From: Oscillospiraceae bacterium
Lineage (GTDB): Bacteria > Bacillota > Clostridia > Oscillospirales > CAG-272
Length of the DNA: 40,750 nt
Assembly (NCBI GenBank): GCA_015064885.1
Contig: SVRJ01000019.1
Coordinates: forward strand, 1-40,750
Direction: 5' to 3'
In this document: positions 7,905 to 17,013 of the stretch, piece by piece
How the letters are laid out: the number at the start of each line of letters is the position of its first letter
Numbering within the stretch: position 1 is the first letter of the stretch
The notes under the pieces: model-generated
What the model saw: only the letters and a program-made list of their open reading frames with translations
What the model was told of the DNA's origin: nothing
Database searches by the model: none
Program-made: the position numbers and the translations under genes

Positions 7905-8357
7905 TCAGTTAAATTCGTTTATTTGTATTCTGCGTCTGTCCGGGTAATTCACAGGGTCACATTTTTCGATTCTGACCTCTATTCTGTTTTGCGGAATGGC
8001 ATACGGAATATTCTCCGACCACTCACAAAGAATTATACCATCTTCCCTGTCAATGTATTCGTAAAAACCGGTAGAATAGAGGTCGTCATCATCTTCTATT
8101 CGATACACGTCGAAATGATATACGGGAATATCACCGCTGACATATTCGTTTATTATCGCGAACGTAGGCGAGAATACCCTATCGCCGGGGCAAAGCCTTG
8201 AGCAAAATCCGCGAGTAAATGCAGTTTTCCCGGTTCCGAGGTCTCCGTACATAGCTACAAATGTCCCCCGCTTTCCTTTGAGAACATCTGCAAGCGTCTC
8301 TCCGAGTTCAACTGTTTCCTCGACGCTTTCGGTAATCTTATCTGCAAGTACCTTCAT
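7905..8357 (-). CDS. tsaE: tRNA threonylcarbamoyladenosine biosynthesis ATPase TsaE
   Basis: This 150-residue P-loop ATPase resets the TsaBD complex during t6A synthesis. Walker A is GDLGTGKT (38-45), followed by SPTFAI and the HFDVYRIED segment with the conserved Asp and Arg, then ILCEWSEN. Its ATG overlaps the fhs stop by one base (TGATG), so translation is coupled to fhs. The coupling of a tRNA-modification ATPase to formate-THF ligase is positional only; no biochemical link is known. Confidence 0.95.
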   Translation of the reverse strand: MKVLADKITESVEETVELGETLADVLKGKRGTFVAMYGDLGTGKTAFTRGFCSRLCPGDRVFSPTFAIINEYVSGDIPVYHFDVYRIEDDDDLYSTGFYEYIDREDGIILCEWSENIPYAIPQNRIEVRIEKCDPVNYPDRRRIQINEFN

Positions 8358-10030
8358 CAGAAGAGACCCGTTATATTTCCGTTTTCGTCTATATCTATAG
8401 AGTATGCCGAGGGCTGCTTTGAAAGTCCGGGCATTGTCATAACGGCACCTGTAAGAACGACCACAAAGCCTGCGCCGGCATTAAGGGTAACGTCTCTTAC
8501 GTTGAGAGTAAATCCTGTGGGGCGTCCGAGAAGTGAGGCATCGTCAGAAAGCGAGTACTGAGTCTTTGCCATACAAATGGGAAGTGCGGATACGTCTATT
8601 CCGAGATTTTCAATTTCTTTTATGGCTTTGATAGCGGAAGCGTCGTATTTAACGTCCTTTGCGCCATAGTATTCTTTTGCAACCGTTTCTATCTTTTCGC
8701 AGATGCTTGCGTCATCGGGGTAAAGGAACTTGAATTCTGATTTCTTTTCACATGCTTCCACAACCTTGCGAGCAAGATCGGTTCCTCCGTCTCCTCCTTT
8801 GGCAAACACCTCTGAAAGCGCAAAGTCTGCTCCGGCATTTATACATATATTTCTGACAAGATCAAGCTCTGCTTCTGTATCGCTTCCGAATCTGTTTATT
8901 GCAACAACCACGGGAATACCGAACTTGGAAAGATTCTCTATATGAGCTACGAGGTTACATGAGCCCTTTTCAAGAGCTTCCGTGTTTTCTTCGGAAAGCT
9001 TGTCCTTAGCTATACCGCCATTATACTTGAGAGCACGAACGGTAGCAACGAGTACTACAGCGTCCGGAGTGAGTCCGGCCTTGCGGCACTTAATATCAAA
9101 GAACTTCTCTGCTCCGAGATCGGCACCAAAGCCCGCTTCGGTAATAGCGTAATCTGCAAGCTTCAGCGCAAGCTTCGTAGCTCTTACAGAGTTGCAACCG
9201 TGTGCAATATTTGCAAAAGGTCCACCGTGTATAATTGCAGGAGTGTTTTCCAGCGTCTGAACAAGATTAGGCTTTATTGCGTCCTTGAGAAGAACTGCCA
9301 TAGATCCGTTAACCTTAAGGTCGCGGCAGTATACGGGAGATCCGTCGTACTTATATGCCACGAGCATATTTCCAAGACGCTCTTTAAGATCGGCAAGAGA
9401 TTCGGCAAGGCATAGTATAGCCATAACCTCGCTTGCAACAGTGATCTTAAAATGGTCCTCTCGAGGAACACCGTTTATCTTTCCGCCAAGCCCTACGATA
9501 ACGTTGCGGAGAGCTCTGTCGTTTGTATCGGTAACTCTTGTTATAAGCACTCTTCTCTGATCGATACCAAGCTCATTTCCCTGCTGAATATGGTTGTCGA
9601 GCACGGCACAAAGAAGATTATTGGCAGCGGTTATTGCATGAAAGTCACCTGTAAAATGAAGATTGATATCCTCCATGGGAACTACCTGAGCGTATCCTCC
9701 ACCGGCGGCACCGCCCTTTATTCCGAATACGGGACCGAGCGAGGGTTCACGAAGCGCTATAATAGCCTTCTTTCCTATTTTCTCCATAGCCATACCCAGA
9801 CCGACGGTAGTGGTGGTCTTTCCCTCTCCTGCGGGAGTAGGGTTTATAGCTGTTACAAGAATGAGCTTTCCGTTTTCCTCGGAGGCCTTTCTCGAGAGAA
9901 ATTCGTCTGATATTTTAGCTTTATACCATCCGTAAGGCTCGTATTCGTTTTCTTTGAGACCGAGTTTTTTTGCTATTTCGGATATCGGAAGCATTTGCGC
10001 TTCCTTCGCTATTTGTATGTCGGTTTTCAT
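8357..10030 (-). CDS. fhs: formate-tetrahydrofolate ligase
   Basis: This 557-residue enzyme makes 10-formyl-THF from formate, THF and ATP. Length and sequence are typical. The ATP-binding loop TPAGEGKTT lies at 65-72, followed by [19 protein letters not shown] and [15 protein letters not shown], and the C-terminal [18 protein letters not shown] lies 8 nt before the ATG. It is first in an eight-gene operon and has a strong promoter 40-68 nt upstream. The enzyme can feed purine synthesis and the methyl branch of the Wood-Ljungdahl pathway, but no other acetogenesis genes lie here, so its main use cannot be read from context. Confidence 0.97.
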   Translation of the reverse strand: MKTDIQIAKEAQMLPISEIAKKLGLKENEYEPYGWYKAKISDEFLSRKASEENGKLILVTAINPTPAGEGKTTTTVGLGMAMEKIGKKAIIALREPSLGPVFGIKGGAAGGGYAQVVPMEDINLHFTGDFHAITAANNLLCAVLDNHIQQGNELGIDQRRVLITRVTDTNDRALRNVIVGLGGKINGVPREDHFKITVASEVMAILCLAESLADLKERLGNMLVAYKYDGSPVYCRDLKVNGSMAVLLKDAIKPNLVQTLENTPAIIHGGPFANIAHGCNSVRATKLALKLADYAITEAGFGADLGAEKFFDIKCRKAGLTPDAVVLVATVRALKYNGGIAKDKLSEENTEALEKGSCNLVAHIENLSKFGIPVVVAINRFGSDTEAELDLVRNICINAGADFALSEVFAKGGDGGTDLARKVVEACEKKSEFKFLYPDDASICEKIETVAKEYYGAKDVKYDASAIKAIKEIENLGIDVSALPICMAKTQYSLSDDASLLGRPTGFTLNVRDVTLNAGAGFVVVLTGAVMTMPGLSKQPSAYSIDIDENGNITGLF

Positions 10031-10069
10031 AAATCACACCTCCGCGTAAAATTCCGATATTATATAATT

Positions 10070-10098
10070 ATTATATCACAATATCTTCTCTGTGTAAA
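10070..10098 (-). promoter_or_regulatory. promoter of the fhs operon
   Basis: On the minus strand TTTACA (10093-10098) and TATAAT (10070-10075) lie 17 nt apart. The short 5' leader leaves no room for a riboswitch. Confidence 0.82.
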
Positions 10099-10165
10099 GT
10101 CTTTTTTTTATTTTTTTAAATAAATATTAAAATCTATTTATTTTTTTTTTTAAGATTCGCTTTTC

Positions 10166-10195
10166 TTCACCGTTCGACAGTATACTTCATATAAT
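10166..10195 (+). promoter_or_regulatory. probable promoter of the Se/S-carrier-like operon
   Basis: TTCACC (10166-10171) and a perfect TATAAT (10190-10195) are 18 nt apart. An 11-T run at 10141-10151 lies upstream and may act as an UP-like element. The divergent region 10031-10235 otherwise holds only AT-rich spacer. Confidence 0.6.
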
Positions 10196-10235
10196 GATAA
10201 AGGGAAAGCAAGCATTTAAGAAAGGAGGATCGAGT

Positions 10236-10466
10236 ATGAACGATCGCGATACAAAAACGGTTAAGCTCGGCATCGGCTCAGAGACAGAATCACAAAAAGC
10301 AAAGCGGATCCTTTCATCACTTTCTTTGGTCACGGTAGTAAAAATAGAAAACCGAATGAAGGACGGCGGATGCCTGTACGGTATAAAGATCCTGAAGGAG
10401 GATATGCCGTATGCCGTTCGCACGCTTCGTGATAACGGCATACGTTCGAGCGTAATATCCTTATGA
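10236..10466 (+). CDS. small putative Se/S-carrier-like protein
   Basis: This 76-residue soluble protein starts at the ATG that follows AAAGGAGG; the frame is open 14 codons further upstream but without a better site. It has one cysteine, in DGGCLYGIKI at mid-protein, followed by an amphipathic segment. Size, single central Cys and position next to a cysteine-desulfurase-like enzyme resemble the DUF3343 (putative Se/S carrier) proteins often linked to selD, yedF and class V aminotransferases. The match is by pattern, not alignment. It overlaps the next gene by ATGA, so the two proteins are made together. If the call is right, the Cys would accept sulfur or selenium from the downstream enzyme. 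Confidence 0.55.
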   Translation: MNDRDTKTVKLGIGSETESQKAKRILSSLSLVTVVKIENRMKDGGCLYGIKILKEDMPYAVRTLRDNGIRSSVISL

Positions 10467-11614
10467 TATATCTTGACAATGCCGCTACAAGCTTTCCAAA
10501 GCCGACTGAGGTATACACAGCCGCTGAACATGCTCTTCGAGAGCTTGGCGGTAATCCTTCCCGAAGCGGTCATATAATGTCTGAAAAAAGCGGAAACGAG
10601 GTATATGAATGCAGAGAAGCTCTTTCAAGAATGTTTTCGGCAAAGCCCGAAAATATTGTTTTTACTCTGAACGCCACTCACGCACTGAATCTTGCGATAA
10701 AGGGAACATCCGTGGAAGGTGCGCATTATATCATCAGCAATATGGAGCACAATGCTGTACTTCGTCCGCTCACAAGACTTTGTGAGGAAAAAGGGTGTAG
10801 CTACGATATAATAGATGTTCTCGATAAAAAAAGCGCCGATATTTTGTGGGATATAAAGAAAAAAATACGAGCAAACACACGTGCTCTGATCATGAATCAC
10901 TGTTCAAATCTTTGTTCAAACAGGATATATCCGCGCAGAATAGGCGAGTTTTGTGAAAAAGAAGGTATAATTTTTATTCTTGATGCCTCCCAAAGCGCGG
11001 GGCATATCGCAATAGATATCGATAAAGAGAAAATAAACATTCTATGTGCACCTGCACATAAAGGGATGCTCGGAATAATGGGGGGAGGATTTCTTATTTC
11101 CGACGGAAAGTATACGCTTGACACCTTACTTGAGGGAGGGAGCGGATTCAACTCTACGGATATTCATATGCCGGCGCTTCTTCCCGAACGTCTTGAAGCG
11201 GGCACACTTCCAACTCCGGCGATAGCCTCCCTCAGGGCGGGCTGCGAATTTATTGAAAAAACGGGGATCTCCCAAATAAGATCTCATGAGAATATGCTTT
11301 TTTGCGATATGGTAAACAAGCTGTCTGAAATCAAGCAAGTCAAAATATACCGTCCCGGATCGATAGGCTCCTGTCTTTTATTTAACGTTAAAGGGCTAAG
11401 AAGCGATATGGTAGGAGAATATCTTGCAGAAAGAGAGATATGCGTGCGAAGCGGGTTTCACTGCGCTCCTCTTGCGCACAAAAGCCTATGCACAGGAGAG
11501 TATGGTGCGGTAAGGGTATCGTATGGATTTTTCAACAGTGTAAAGGATAATGAGGCACTTTACTTTGCGATAAAGGACCTGATCCGCTTGTCAGGTACTC
11601 GCGAAAGGAGATAA
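10463..11614 (+). CDS. class V aminotransferase, cysteine desulfurase family
   Basis: This 383-residue PLP enzyme is of the CsdB/SufS-like type. It starts IYLDNAATSFPKP. The PLP lysine is in CAPAHKGMLG (K200), the PLP-ring Asp lies in LDASQSAGH, and the mobile catalytic Cys is in RSGFHCAPLAHK (C334). Group II desulfurases carry this RxGxHCA motif. The shorter relatives annotated as 'cysteine desulfurase family' (TIGR01977 type) fit best. These enzymes take sulfur from cysteine, or selenium from selenocysteine, and pass it to a carrier, which the coupled upstream gene may be. It is followed 5 nt later by a TrpR-like regulator. Confidence 0.85.
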   Translation: MIYLDNAATSFPKPTEVYTAAEHALRELGGNPSRSGHIMSEKSGNEVYECREALSRMFSAKPENIVFTLNATHALNLAIKGTSVEGAHYIISNMEHNAVLRPLTRLCEEKGCSYDIIDVLDKKSADILWDIKKKIRANTRALIMNHCSNLCSNRIYPRRIGEFCEKEGIIFILDASQSAGHIAIDIDKEKINILCAPAHKGMLGIMGGGFLISDGKYTLDTLLEGGSGFNSTDIHMPALLPERLEAGTLPTPAIASLRAGCEFIEKTGISQIRSHENMLFCDMVNKLSEIKQVKIYRPGSIGSCLLFNVKGLRSDMVGEYLAEREICVRSGFHCAPLAHKSLCTGEYGAVRVSYGFFNSVKDNEALYFAIKDLIRLSGTRERR

Positions 11615-11619
11615 ACGTC

Positions 11620-11904
11620 ATGAGAAAAAGTGATAAAAAAAGCCGTATCGAGTTTTACCGTGCAATTATCGGAATGAGAAGACTGGGAGAGTGTGCGGAT
11701 TTTTTCGAAGATATATTGACCGAAAGCGAGCTTGACACAGTAAATCAAAGATTCATTGTCGCAAAAATGCTGATAATGGGTATGCGGTACAGCGAAATAC
11801 GTGATGCTACAGGAGCCAGCACGGCAACCATAAGTAAGGTAAACAAGGCGCTTCTTTACGGTCATGAAGGATACGCAAAAGTATTCGACCGTATCAACAA
11901 ATAA
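11620..11904 (+). CDS. TrpR-related DNA-binding protein, YerC/YecD family
   Basis: This 94-residue all-helical protein has a TrpR-type helix-turn-helix (MRYSEIRDATGASTATISKV, about residues 54-73). The N-terminal helices would form the intertwined dimer seen in TrpR. Members of the YerC/YecD family occur widely in Firmicutes and have no assigned effector or regulon. AAAGGAG lies 9 nt before the ATG, overlapping the end of the upstream gene, so it is the third gene of the operon. It could autoregulate this sulfur/selenium-linked operon, but no operator was identified. Confidence 0.85.
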   Translation: MRKSDKKSRIEFYRAIIGMRRLGECADFFEDILTESELDTVNQRFIVAKMLIMGMRYSEIRDATGASTATISKVNKALLYGHEGYAKVFDRINK

Positions 11905-11940
11905 AAAAAGGACTGCCGCGTCATTTGGCGTGACAGTCCG
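11903..11940 (-). terminator. terminator between convergent operons
   Basis: GGACTG at 11910-11915 pairs with CAGTCC at 11934-11939, and the stem extends to about 12 bp with one mismatch. On the minus strand it is followed by TTTTTTTAT, so it ends the nifS operon well. The plus-strand tract (GTCTTATTAT) is weaker. Confidence 0.8.
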
Positions 11941-11945
11941 TCTTA

Positions 11946-13109
11946 TTATCGTTTTCTTTTGATAAGAGAGGAAATTCCGTCCGATAGATTATCGATCAGA
12001 AAGTCTACCTCATCCTTTGTATTAAGATATGAAAGAGAGATCCGCACAGAGCAGTCTGCATCAAAATCCGAAAGACCGAACGCTTTGAGAGCTCTCGATA
12101 TTGCGGGATGGTTTGATGAGCATGCAGACCCGCCGGAAATATAAATATTTTTAGCGGAGAGAAAATGCAGCATTACCTCGCTTTTTATCCCGGGAAGAGT
12201 TATATTTACTATATGCGGAGCAAATGAAACGGGAGAGTTGATCTTAACGTTGAGTTCTGAAAGTCTTTCGGTAAGATAAGCTCTTACGTCATACATCGTG
12301 TCGGTATTGCTTTTGAAGCTCAAGTATGCCTCATCGCACGCCGCAGCAAATCCGAGTATTGCGGGTAGATTTTCTGTTCCCGAGCGAAGATCATTCTGTT
12401 GGCCTCCGCCGAAGAATATCGGTGATATACGCTTTGCGCGTACAGTTTCTTTAGATATATACAGAGCTCCTGCACCCATAGGACCGCAGATCTTATGCGA
12501 GCTTACGGATATCATATCGGCATTCATTCTACCGGCATCGAGCTTTATCTTTCCGAATGCCTGAACCGCATCGGTATGAGTAATTATGTTCGGATCGAAT
12601 CTTTTTATGATCGAAAAAGCTTCGCTTACGTTATAAACCGCTCCGGTTTCGTTATTGACGCTCATAAACGAGGCAAGCACAAGCGACGGGGTAAGATTTT
12701 CGCGTACAAAATCAATATCAAGCTTTCCGCCCTTTGTAGGCACGCGAATGATCTTATAGCCTTCCTTCTCAAGCTTTTGTGCGGGCATTTCGACGGAAGC
12801 ATGCTCGGAGTCGGTTATCATTACCGTATCGTCGCATTTTCTTTTCTTTGAGTAAAAGCCTCCGAGGATAGCAATATTGTTAGCCTCTGTTCCACCCGAA
12901 GTAAATACAATACTTCCCTTCCCATCGGAATTGAGAAGCTTGGCTACACTGATGCTCGCTGATCTTATCCTCTTTGCCGCATCTGCGCCTTTTTTGTGGA
13001 GAGATGAAGGATTTCCAAAGTTCTCATACGCATCATTTACGGCTTTCAAGGCTTTCGCACTGATCTTTGTCGTAGCGCTGTTGTCAAAATAATATTCGCG
13101 TTCTATCAT
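11946..13109 (-). CDS. cysteine desulfurase, NifS/IscS type
   Basis: This 387-residue PLP enzyme releases sulfur from cysteine for Fe-S clusters or tRNA thiolation. Motifs are YFDNSATT at the N terminus, SEHASV (H103), HTDAVQAFG (D180), the PLP lysine in SSHKICGP (K206), and the group I catalytic Cys in GGSACSS (C330). No IscU/NifU or MnmA/ThiI gene lies next to it, so its acceptor is unknown; the GGGtGRT/NifU-like pair is 11 kb away. It is the last gene of the murD operon, 2 nt after the lipoprotein. The window thus has two desulfurase-type genes end to end, of different groups. Confidence 0.9.
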   Translation of the reverse strand: MIEREYYFDNSATTKISAKALKAVNDAYENFGNPSSLHKKGADAAKRIRSASISVAKLLNSDGKGSIVFTSGGTEANNIAILGGFYSKKRKCDDTVMITDSEHASVEMPAQKLEKEGYKIIRVPTKGGKLDIDFVRENLTPSLVLASFMSVNNETGAVYNVSEAFSIIKRFDPNIITHTDAVQAFGKIKLDAGRMNADMISVSSHKICGPMGAGALYISKETVRAKRISPIFFGGGQQNDLRSGTENLPAILGFAAACDEAYLSFKSNTDTMYDVRAYLTERLSELNVKINSPVSFAPHIVNITLPGIKSEVMLHFLSAKNIYISGGSACSSNHPAISRALKAFGLSDFDADCSVRISLSYLNTKDEVDFLIDNLSDGISSLIKRKR

Positions 13110-13111
13110 TT

Positions 13112-13636
13112 TTAAGCTTCGAACCTGAGTGCTTCAAGCATGCCGGCTACCTCTTTCATATGGCTCTCATAAAGCTCGGGAGAAGAGGTGTACGTAAATA
13201 CGTACATTGTAGTATCTCTTAGTGTCATAGCCTGATATACCTTGTACGTGACCTCACCGAAGGTAAATGTGTACTCGATCTGATAGGCATCAAACATATG
13301 CATCTTTGTTCTTCCCTCTTCAAGAAGGGTGAAATTGTTGAAATCTCTCCTATAGGTAGCAAGAACCGCCTGATAAAAGTCCTCTACCATAACGTGAGAT
13401 TCATCGGGGAGGTAGCTTGACATACTGACGTTAGATCTGTCGCTTGCCGAATAGTATGCGCAATCGGTAACTCCGTCGTCAACCAACCAATGGCTATATA
13501 CGAAGAAATCGTATGCAACGTTATCCTCGGATATTTTCTTCATTCCCTCGGGAACGTCAGAATCGTTAGAACACGATACTGCCGAAAGCATTATCAGACA
13601 GGCAAACACAAGAGCGAGAATTTTCTTAAAATACAT
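13112..13636 (-). CDS. small lipoprotein of unknown function (PsbP/DcrB-like)
   Basis: This 174-residue protein has an N-terminal lipoprotein signal: MYFKK, a hydrophobic stretch ending LSAVSC, with the Cys at residue 22 as the likely lipid-modified residue. The mature part is mixed alpha/beta with many aromatic residues and a C-terminal pattern 'YVFTYTSSPELYESH...ML' that recalls PsbP/DcrB-like extracytoplasmic domains. That comparison is by eye. It should sit on the outer face of the membrane. It lies 11 nt after the methionine gamma-lyase-family gene and 2 nt before nifS, and shares their operon. No catalytic motif is visible. Confidence 0.7.
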   Translation of the reverse strand: MYFKKILALVFACLIMLSAVSCSNDSDVPEGMKKISEDNVAYDFFVYSHWLVDDGVTDCAYYSASDRSNVSMSSYLPDESHVMVEDFYQAVLATYRRDFNNFTLLEEGRTKMHMFDAYQIEYTFTFGEVTYKVYQAMTLRDTTMYVFTYTSSPELYESHMKEVAGMLEALRFEA

Positions 13637-13647
13637 ATGATTTCTCC

Positions 13648-14901
13648 TTATATTTTCAATATTTCTTCAGCGGCACAGAGTATTCCGTACTTACCGCTTT
13701 CATAAGTAAGACCGCCCTGGAAGAACGCTGTATAAGGCGGATGCATGGGACCGTCGGCACTGAGCTCTATCGATGCGCCTTGAACGAAGGTTCCCGCAGC
13801 CATGATGACCTTATCCGAATATCCGGGCATTTCCCAAGGCTCGGGAGTTACGAATGAGTCAACGGGAGACCCCGTCTGTATTCCGCGACAGAAAGCGCAA
13901 AGCCCCTCGGGAGAGTTTGTAATAACGGTCTGTATGATATCCGAACGCGGATCAGACCAAGCAGGCTCCACCTTATATCCGAGCTTGCTGAATATGTATG
14001 CCGCAAAATGAGCAGTCTTGAGTGCTTGCGCAACCGTATGAGGCGCATAGAAAAGTCCTTTATAATGGTTTACAGTTACATTGAGTGAGCATCCGACCTC
14101 TTTTCCGGTTCCTACGCTTGTGAGGCGGTAGGATGCGAGTTCAACCGCACGCTTGCTTCCCGCGATATATCCCCCTGTCTCTGCCATGCCTCCGCCGGGA
14201 TTCTTGATGAGAGATCCCATCATGAGGTCTGCGCCTACGTGACCGGGCTCTATTTCTTCGGTGAATTCACCGTAACAGTTATCAACCGCAACGAAAACGT
14301 TCGGATTTACAGCCTTTACGGTTTTGACTACCTCGCCTATTTCGTTTACCGTAAGAGTGCGGCGATTCATATAGCCCTTTGAACGCTGGATGAATACTAC
14401 CTTACATCTGTCGCCTTCTCTGATGACTTCCTCTCTGACCGCATCAAGGTCTACTTTTTTTCCGTCTATAAGATCTATCTGGCGGTATTCTACTCCAAAA
14501 TCCTTAAGCGAACCGTTGCCGGGCGTTCCGCTGATGCCGATCACCTCGTCAAGCGTATCGTACGGCTTTCCTGTAACAGAAAGCATTATGTCTCCGGGGC
14601 GAAGCAATCCAAAAAGTCCTGTTGATATTGCAGACGTACCGTTAACTATATTGTGTCTGACCATAGCGTCCTCGCAACCGAAAACGTCTGCCCAGATCTC
14701 GTCAAGTGTGTCTCTTCCTCTGTCATCGTATCCGTATCCGCTTGTAAACTTAAAAAGTGAATCTGAAACGCGATGCTCGGAAAACGCGCGAAGAACTCTT
14801 TCGGTATTATTTGTTGATATCTCATCTATTCTTGAGAAGACGGGCGCAAGCTCTGCATCCGCTTCTTTTGAAAGAGCTATCAGTTTTTTATCAAAATTCA
14901 T
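13648..14901 (-). CDS. methionine gamma-lyase family protein (aluminium-resistance/YnbB type)
   Basis: This 417-residue PLP enzyme belongs to the family once called 'aluminium resistance protein' and now methionine gamma-lyase family. Typical stretches are FTSGYGYDDRGRDTLDEIW, ALMVRHNIVNGT-like VRHNIVNGTSAI, PGDIMLSVTGKPYDTLDE, and SLIKNPGGGMAETGGYIAG with the PLP lysine. The start at 14901 follows AGGTG with good spacing; a GTG three codons upstream is less likely. Its physiological reaction is not established for most members; C-S lyase activity on sulfur amino acids is the usual inference, which would fit with the desulfurase at the operon end. Confidence 0.88.
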   Translation of the reverse strand: MNFDKKLIALSKEADAELAPVFSRIDEISTNNTERVLRAFSEHRVSDSLFKFTSGYGYDDRGRDTLDEIWADVFGCEDAMVRHNIVNGTSAISTGLFGLLRPGDIMLSVTGKPYDTLDEVIGISGTPGNGSLKDFGVEYRQIDLIDGKKVDLDAVREEVIREGDRCKVVFIQRSKGYMNRRTLTVNEIGEVVKTVKAVNPNVFVAVDNCYGEFTEEIEPGHVGADLMMGSLIKNPGGGMAETGGYIAGSKRAVELASYRLTSVGTGKEVGCSLNVTVNHYKGLFYAPHTVAQALKTAHFAAYIFSKLGYKVEPAWSDPRSDIIQTVITNSPEGLCAFCRGIQTGSPVDSFVTPEPWEMPGYSDKVIMAAGTFVQGASIELSADGPMHPPYTAFFQGGLTYESGKYGILCAAEEILKI

Positions 14902-14913
14902 GAATATCACCTA

Positions 14914-15906
14914 TCAGTTTTTTCCGTTCAGATATGCAAAAGTAAGCTCTGAGCATGCCTTTACGTCAGCCATATCTATCGTTTCAACGCTTGAGTGTAT
15001 ATATCTGCAAGGAATAGATATAGCTGCTGCAATGGCTCCGCTTGCCTGAATACTGCTTGTATCGGTTCCGCCGTAATTGAGTATTTCAAGCTGATGCTTT
15101 ATCTTGTTTGACTTTGCACACTCGATAAGCTCTTCTACCATTATATCGTTGCATATAACAGAGCTGTCCTTTATCTTTATAGCCGCGCCAGAGCCTACAG
15201 AACACTTCATGGGCTTTGCTCCCTTTGTGTCACCCGTTCCGGTAACGTCATAGACAAGGCATCTGTCGGGCTTTACAGAGAACGCCGCAGTTCTTGAGCC
15301 TCTGCAACCGACCTCCTCCTGTACCGAGAATACGTAGTAGAGATCGTCGTTAACAGGCGAACTTGCTACTTTCTTCGCTACGTCAACGACAACGGCACAT
15401 CCGACTCTGTCATCCACCGGTCTTCCGCAAACGCGTCCGTAAGAAAGGCGTGTAAGCGAGGGTACGCATCTGAGTATATCGCCTACGGCAACCTTCTTCT
15501 CTGCGCTCTTCTTGTCCTTTGCGCCGATATCAACGTATACCTTATCAAATGAATACGGAGGAGTTGCTCCGCCTTCGGGAACGAGAACGCCTTCAACACC
15601 ATTATTGAAAACGACCTTAGAGAATGCGGAAGCGGTGAAATTGATTCCGCCGAGGCTTGAAATTCTTACCATTCCGTCACTTTCGATATAAGTAGCGATA
15701 AATCCTATCTCATCCATATGTCCGCAGAGCATTATCTTTTCGCGGTTCTCGCCCTTACCCTGCTTAAAGCAGATAAGGTTTCCCATATTATCCGTGTGCA
15801 TCTCGTCGCAAAGAGGCTGCATGATCTCTGCGAGTGTGTTTCTTATTTCGTTTTCACGTCCGGCAACGCCGCTTGCTTTACAAAGCTTCTTTAAAAGTTC
15901 AAACAT
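14914..15906 (-). CDS. M42 family metallopeptidase, paralogue A
   Basis: This 330-residue member of the M42 (TET/glutamyl aminopeptidase) family has metal ligands and catalytic residues in order: CGHMDEIG (His, catalytic Asp), RPVDDRVGC (bridging Asp), VQEEVGCRG (Glu-Glu), VYDVTGTGD (Asp) and YIHSSVE (His). M42 enzymes form cytosolic dodecameric tetrahedra that trim N-terminal residues from peptides and use two divalent metals. GATAAATATT with GAGAGGATAAA precedes the ATG. It is the third of three tandem M42 genes; the three share motifs but are clearly diverged, so they are old paralogues rather than a recent duplication. Confidence 0.92.
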   Translation of the reverse strand: MFELLKKLCKASGVAGRENEIRNTLAEIMQPLCDEMHTDNMGNLICFKQGKGENREKIMLCGHMDEIGFIATYIESDGMVRISSLGGINFTASAFSKVVFNNGVEGVLVPEGGATPPYSFDKVYVDIGAKDKKSAEKKVAVGDILRCVPSLTRLSYGRVCGRPVDDRVGCAVVVDVAKKVASSPVNDDLYYVFSVQEEVGCRGSRTAAFSVKPDRCLVYDVTGTGDTKGAKPMKCSVGSGAAIKIKDSSVICNDIMVEELIECAKSNKIKHQLEILNYGGTDTSSIQASGAIAAAISIPCRYIHSSVETIDMADVKACSELTFAYLNGKN

Positions 15907-15930
15907 AATATTTATCCTCTCAACTTTCTG

Positions 15931-17013
15931 TTATCTGATAGTATTTACTGCAAGTTCAAAAACAAGGTCTCTTATTGCGATATAATCGTCATAATGCGCA
16001 ACGCACGCAGGAGAATGAAGGTATCTCGTCGGTGCGGATACTGCGAGAGTCTTTACACCGTTTCCGCTCTTGTGAATATGTCCCGCATCGTTTCCGCCGG
16101 ATACGTATTTCTTTATCTGAGCCTTTATATTCTTTTCCTTTGCCGTTTTCATGGCAAGGTCGATAAACTCTTGCGGATAAATCGTGGAACGGTCAACGAG
16201 AGAAATAGCACCTCCCTCGCCGAGGGTCGCTACCTTTTTCCACTCCGGGGTTCCGGGGATGTCCGCAACCGCGGTGCACTCAAGAACGATAGAATAATCG
16301 GGCTTATATCTGTGAGCTGTAACACCTGCACCCGAAAGTCCGGTCTCCTCACGTACAGTGAATCCGAAAATGATATCGTTTTCGGGAATGATCCCCTCAT
16401 CTCTGATCCTTCTCATGATCTCGATCATAGCCGCACATCCCATTCTGTCGTCGAGGGCCTTGCTCTTAATGTATTTATTATCCGCTCCGAACGTAACGAA
16501 GGCAGAATCGAATACGGCATAGTCGCCTATTGCGAAAAGCGACTCGGTCTCCTCCTTGCTTGCGCTTCCGATATCGGCATACATTTTATCAAGAGTGGTT
16601 ACCTTATCTCTTTCGTCTCTTGCCTTGTGATGTATTGCTTTTACAGCGATAACACCGTCACGAACGGTATTTCCCTCATAGCTCTTAAAAATAACTCTCT
16701 TACCTGCTATTACACGGTTATCTATACCGCCGACGGTAGAAAGCTTGATATAACCGTCCTTGTCGATGTCCTTTATAATAAATCCGACTTCGTCCATATG
16801 GGCGCTTATCATTATCTTTTTTCTTTCGCTGTCGGGAGCACTTCCATTTATGATAGCACACATATTTCCCATCTTATCGCAGCGCACTTCATCAGCAAGC
16901 TCTTTTACATGTGCATAGATCAGCTCTCTCACCTCATCCTCGAATCCCGTGGGGCCGAAAGCAAGAGATAATTCCTTTATAAGCTCTATTCCTTCAGTTC
17001 TGTTATTCTTCAT
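15931..17013 (-). CDS. M42 family metallopeptidase, paralogue B
   Basis: This 360-residue M42 aminopeptidase is the middle of the three. Ligand motifs are SAHMDEVG, KALDDRMGC, VREETGLSG, VLECTAVAD (here Glu where paralogue A has Asp, common in the family) and YLHSPA. It starts MKNNRTEGIELIKELS, and its ATG lies inside the last 11 bases of paralogue C, so translation is coupled. Of the three it looks most like the canonical endoglucanase-M-annotated M42 proteins. It would act in the cytosol on short peptides. Confidence 0.93.
   Translation of the reverse strand: MKNNRTEGIELIKELSLAFGPTGFEDEVRELIYAHVKELADEVRCDKMGNMCAIINGSAPDSERKKIMISAHMDEVGFIIKDIDKDGYIKLSTVGGIDNRVIAGKRVIFKSYEGNTVRDGVIAVKAIHHKARDERDKVTTLDKMYADIGSASKEETESLFAIGDYAVFDSAFVTFGADNKYIKSKALDDRMGCAAMIEIMRRIRDEGIIPENDIIFGFTVREETGLSGAGVTAHRYKPDYSIVLECTAVADIPGTPEWKKVATLGEGGAISLVDRSTIYPQEFIDLAMKTAKEKNIKAQIKKYVSGGNDAGHIHKSGNGVKTLAVSAPTRYLHSPACVAHYDDYIAIRDLVFELAVNTIR

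Noticed and set aside
15994-16971. 325-codon plus-strand frame antisense to M42 paralogue B
   Set aside because: The minus strand encodes a complete M42 enzyme with all ligands. The antisense frame has no recognisable domain.
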